This document shows, piece by piece, positions 5,341 to 5,379 of a DNA stretch of 5,379 nucleotides. Position 1 is the stretch's first letter, and each line of letters begins with the position of its first letter. Source of the stretch: Sphingobium sp. (GTDB lineage: Bacteria > Pseudomonadota > Alphaproteobacteria > Sphingomonadales > Sphingomonadaceae). The notes below the pieces were generated by a model, which did not search any database, was not told where the DNA came from, and was given only the letters and a program-made list of their open reading frames with translations. A program made the position numbers and the translations under genes. Location: positions 1-5,379 of the forward strand of contig JASBTC010000306.1 in NCBI GenBank assembly GCA_030148625.1. The letters are read 5' to 3'.

Positions 5341-5379
5341 ACCGCACCATCTATCTCGACTATCAGGCGACCACGCCGC
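5337..5379 (+). CDS. second cysteine desulfurase, 5' end only
   Basis: A GTG at 5337 overlaps the preceding TGA (GTGA) and opens a frame that runs off the window. The 14 readable residues, MNRTIYLDYQATTP, match the N-terminal signature of NifS/IscS desulfurases (YLDxxATTP), parallel to YLDHAATTP in the gene before it. YLDYQATTP is closer to the common IscS wording. Only this signature supports the call, so lysine, cysteine and length cannot be checked. The overlap and shared strand indicate one operon. Confidence 0.75.
   Translation, partial: MNRTIYLDYQATTP

Noticed and set aside
1..5379. Defence island, toxin-antitoxin pair or mobile element
   Set aside because: No transposase, integrase, nuclease or toxin-like protein is present. 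All sizeable genes are recognisable metabolic enzymes with uniform composition.

Overview
The window is GC-rich, tightly packed bacterial DNA, most likely chromosome from an alphaproteobacterium of the sphingomonad type. That placement is an inference from protein flavour, gene neighbourhood, frequent GTG starts and TATATA-type promoters; no marker gene is present. I see seven genes: six complete and one cut by the right edge. There are no tRNAs, rRNAs, CRISPR arrays, transposases or phage genes.

Layout. (1) A leftward gene (40-1245) encodes a saccharopine-dehydrogenase-family enzyme that closely fits carboxynorspermidine/carboxyspermidine dehydrogenase of polyamine synthesis. A strong GC hairpin lies just after its stop. 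(2) Diverging from it is a rightward three-gene operon (1342-3289) with 4-base start/stop overlaps at both junctions: a fold-type-II PLP threonine/serine dehydratase, an unrecognised 62-residue protein with two membrane segments, and a dimethylarginine dimethylaminohydrolase (DDAH)-type hydrolase with its Asp/His/Cys residues in place. (3) About 200 bp (3287-3499) between convergent genes is almost wholly palindromic. It includes two 40-base copies of one hairpin whose upper stems differ by paired compensatory changes. (4) A leftward alpha/beta hydrolase (3487-4143) follows. (5) Diverging from it is a rightward pair of cysteine desulfurase genes. The first is complete (4264-5340). The second starts by GTGA overlap at 5337 and is cut at 5379; its first residues again read as a cysteine desulfurase N-terminus, so two paralogues lie in tandem. 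In alphaproteobacteria such genes often lead into the suf iron-sulfur assembly cluster, which I would expect to the right.

The two leftward genes have matching promoter-like elements, TTGCNN, 16 bases, then TATATA. The middle operon looks like amino-acid catabolism (deamination plus guanidino-group hydrolysis). The left gene belongs to polyamine synthesis and the right end to iron-sulfur cluster supply, so the window joins several housekeeping modules rather than one system. The observations most worth following up are the palindrome cluster, the coupled small membrane protein and the tandem desulfurases. I see no convincing evidence of a wholly new multi-gene system.
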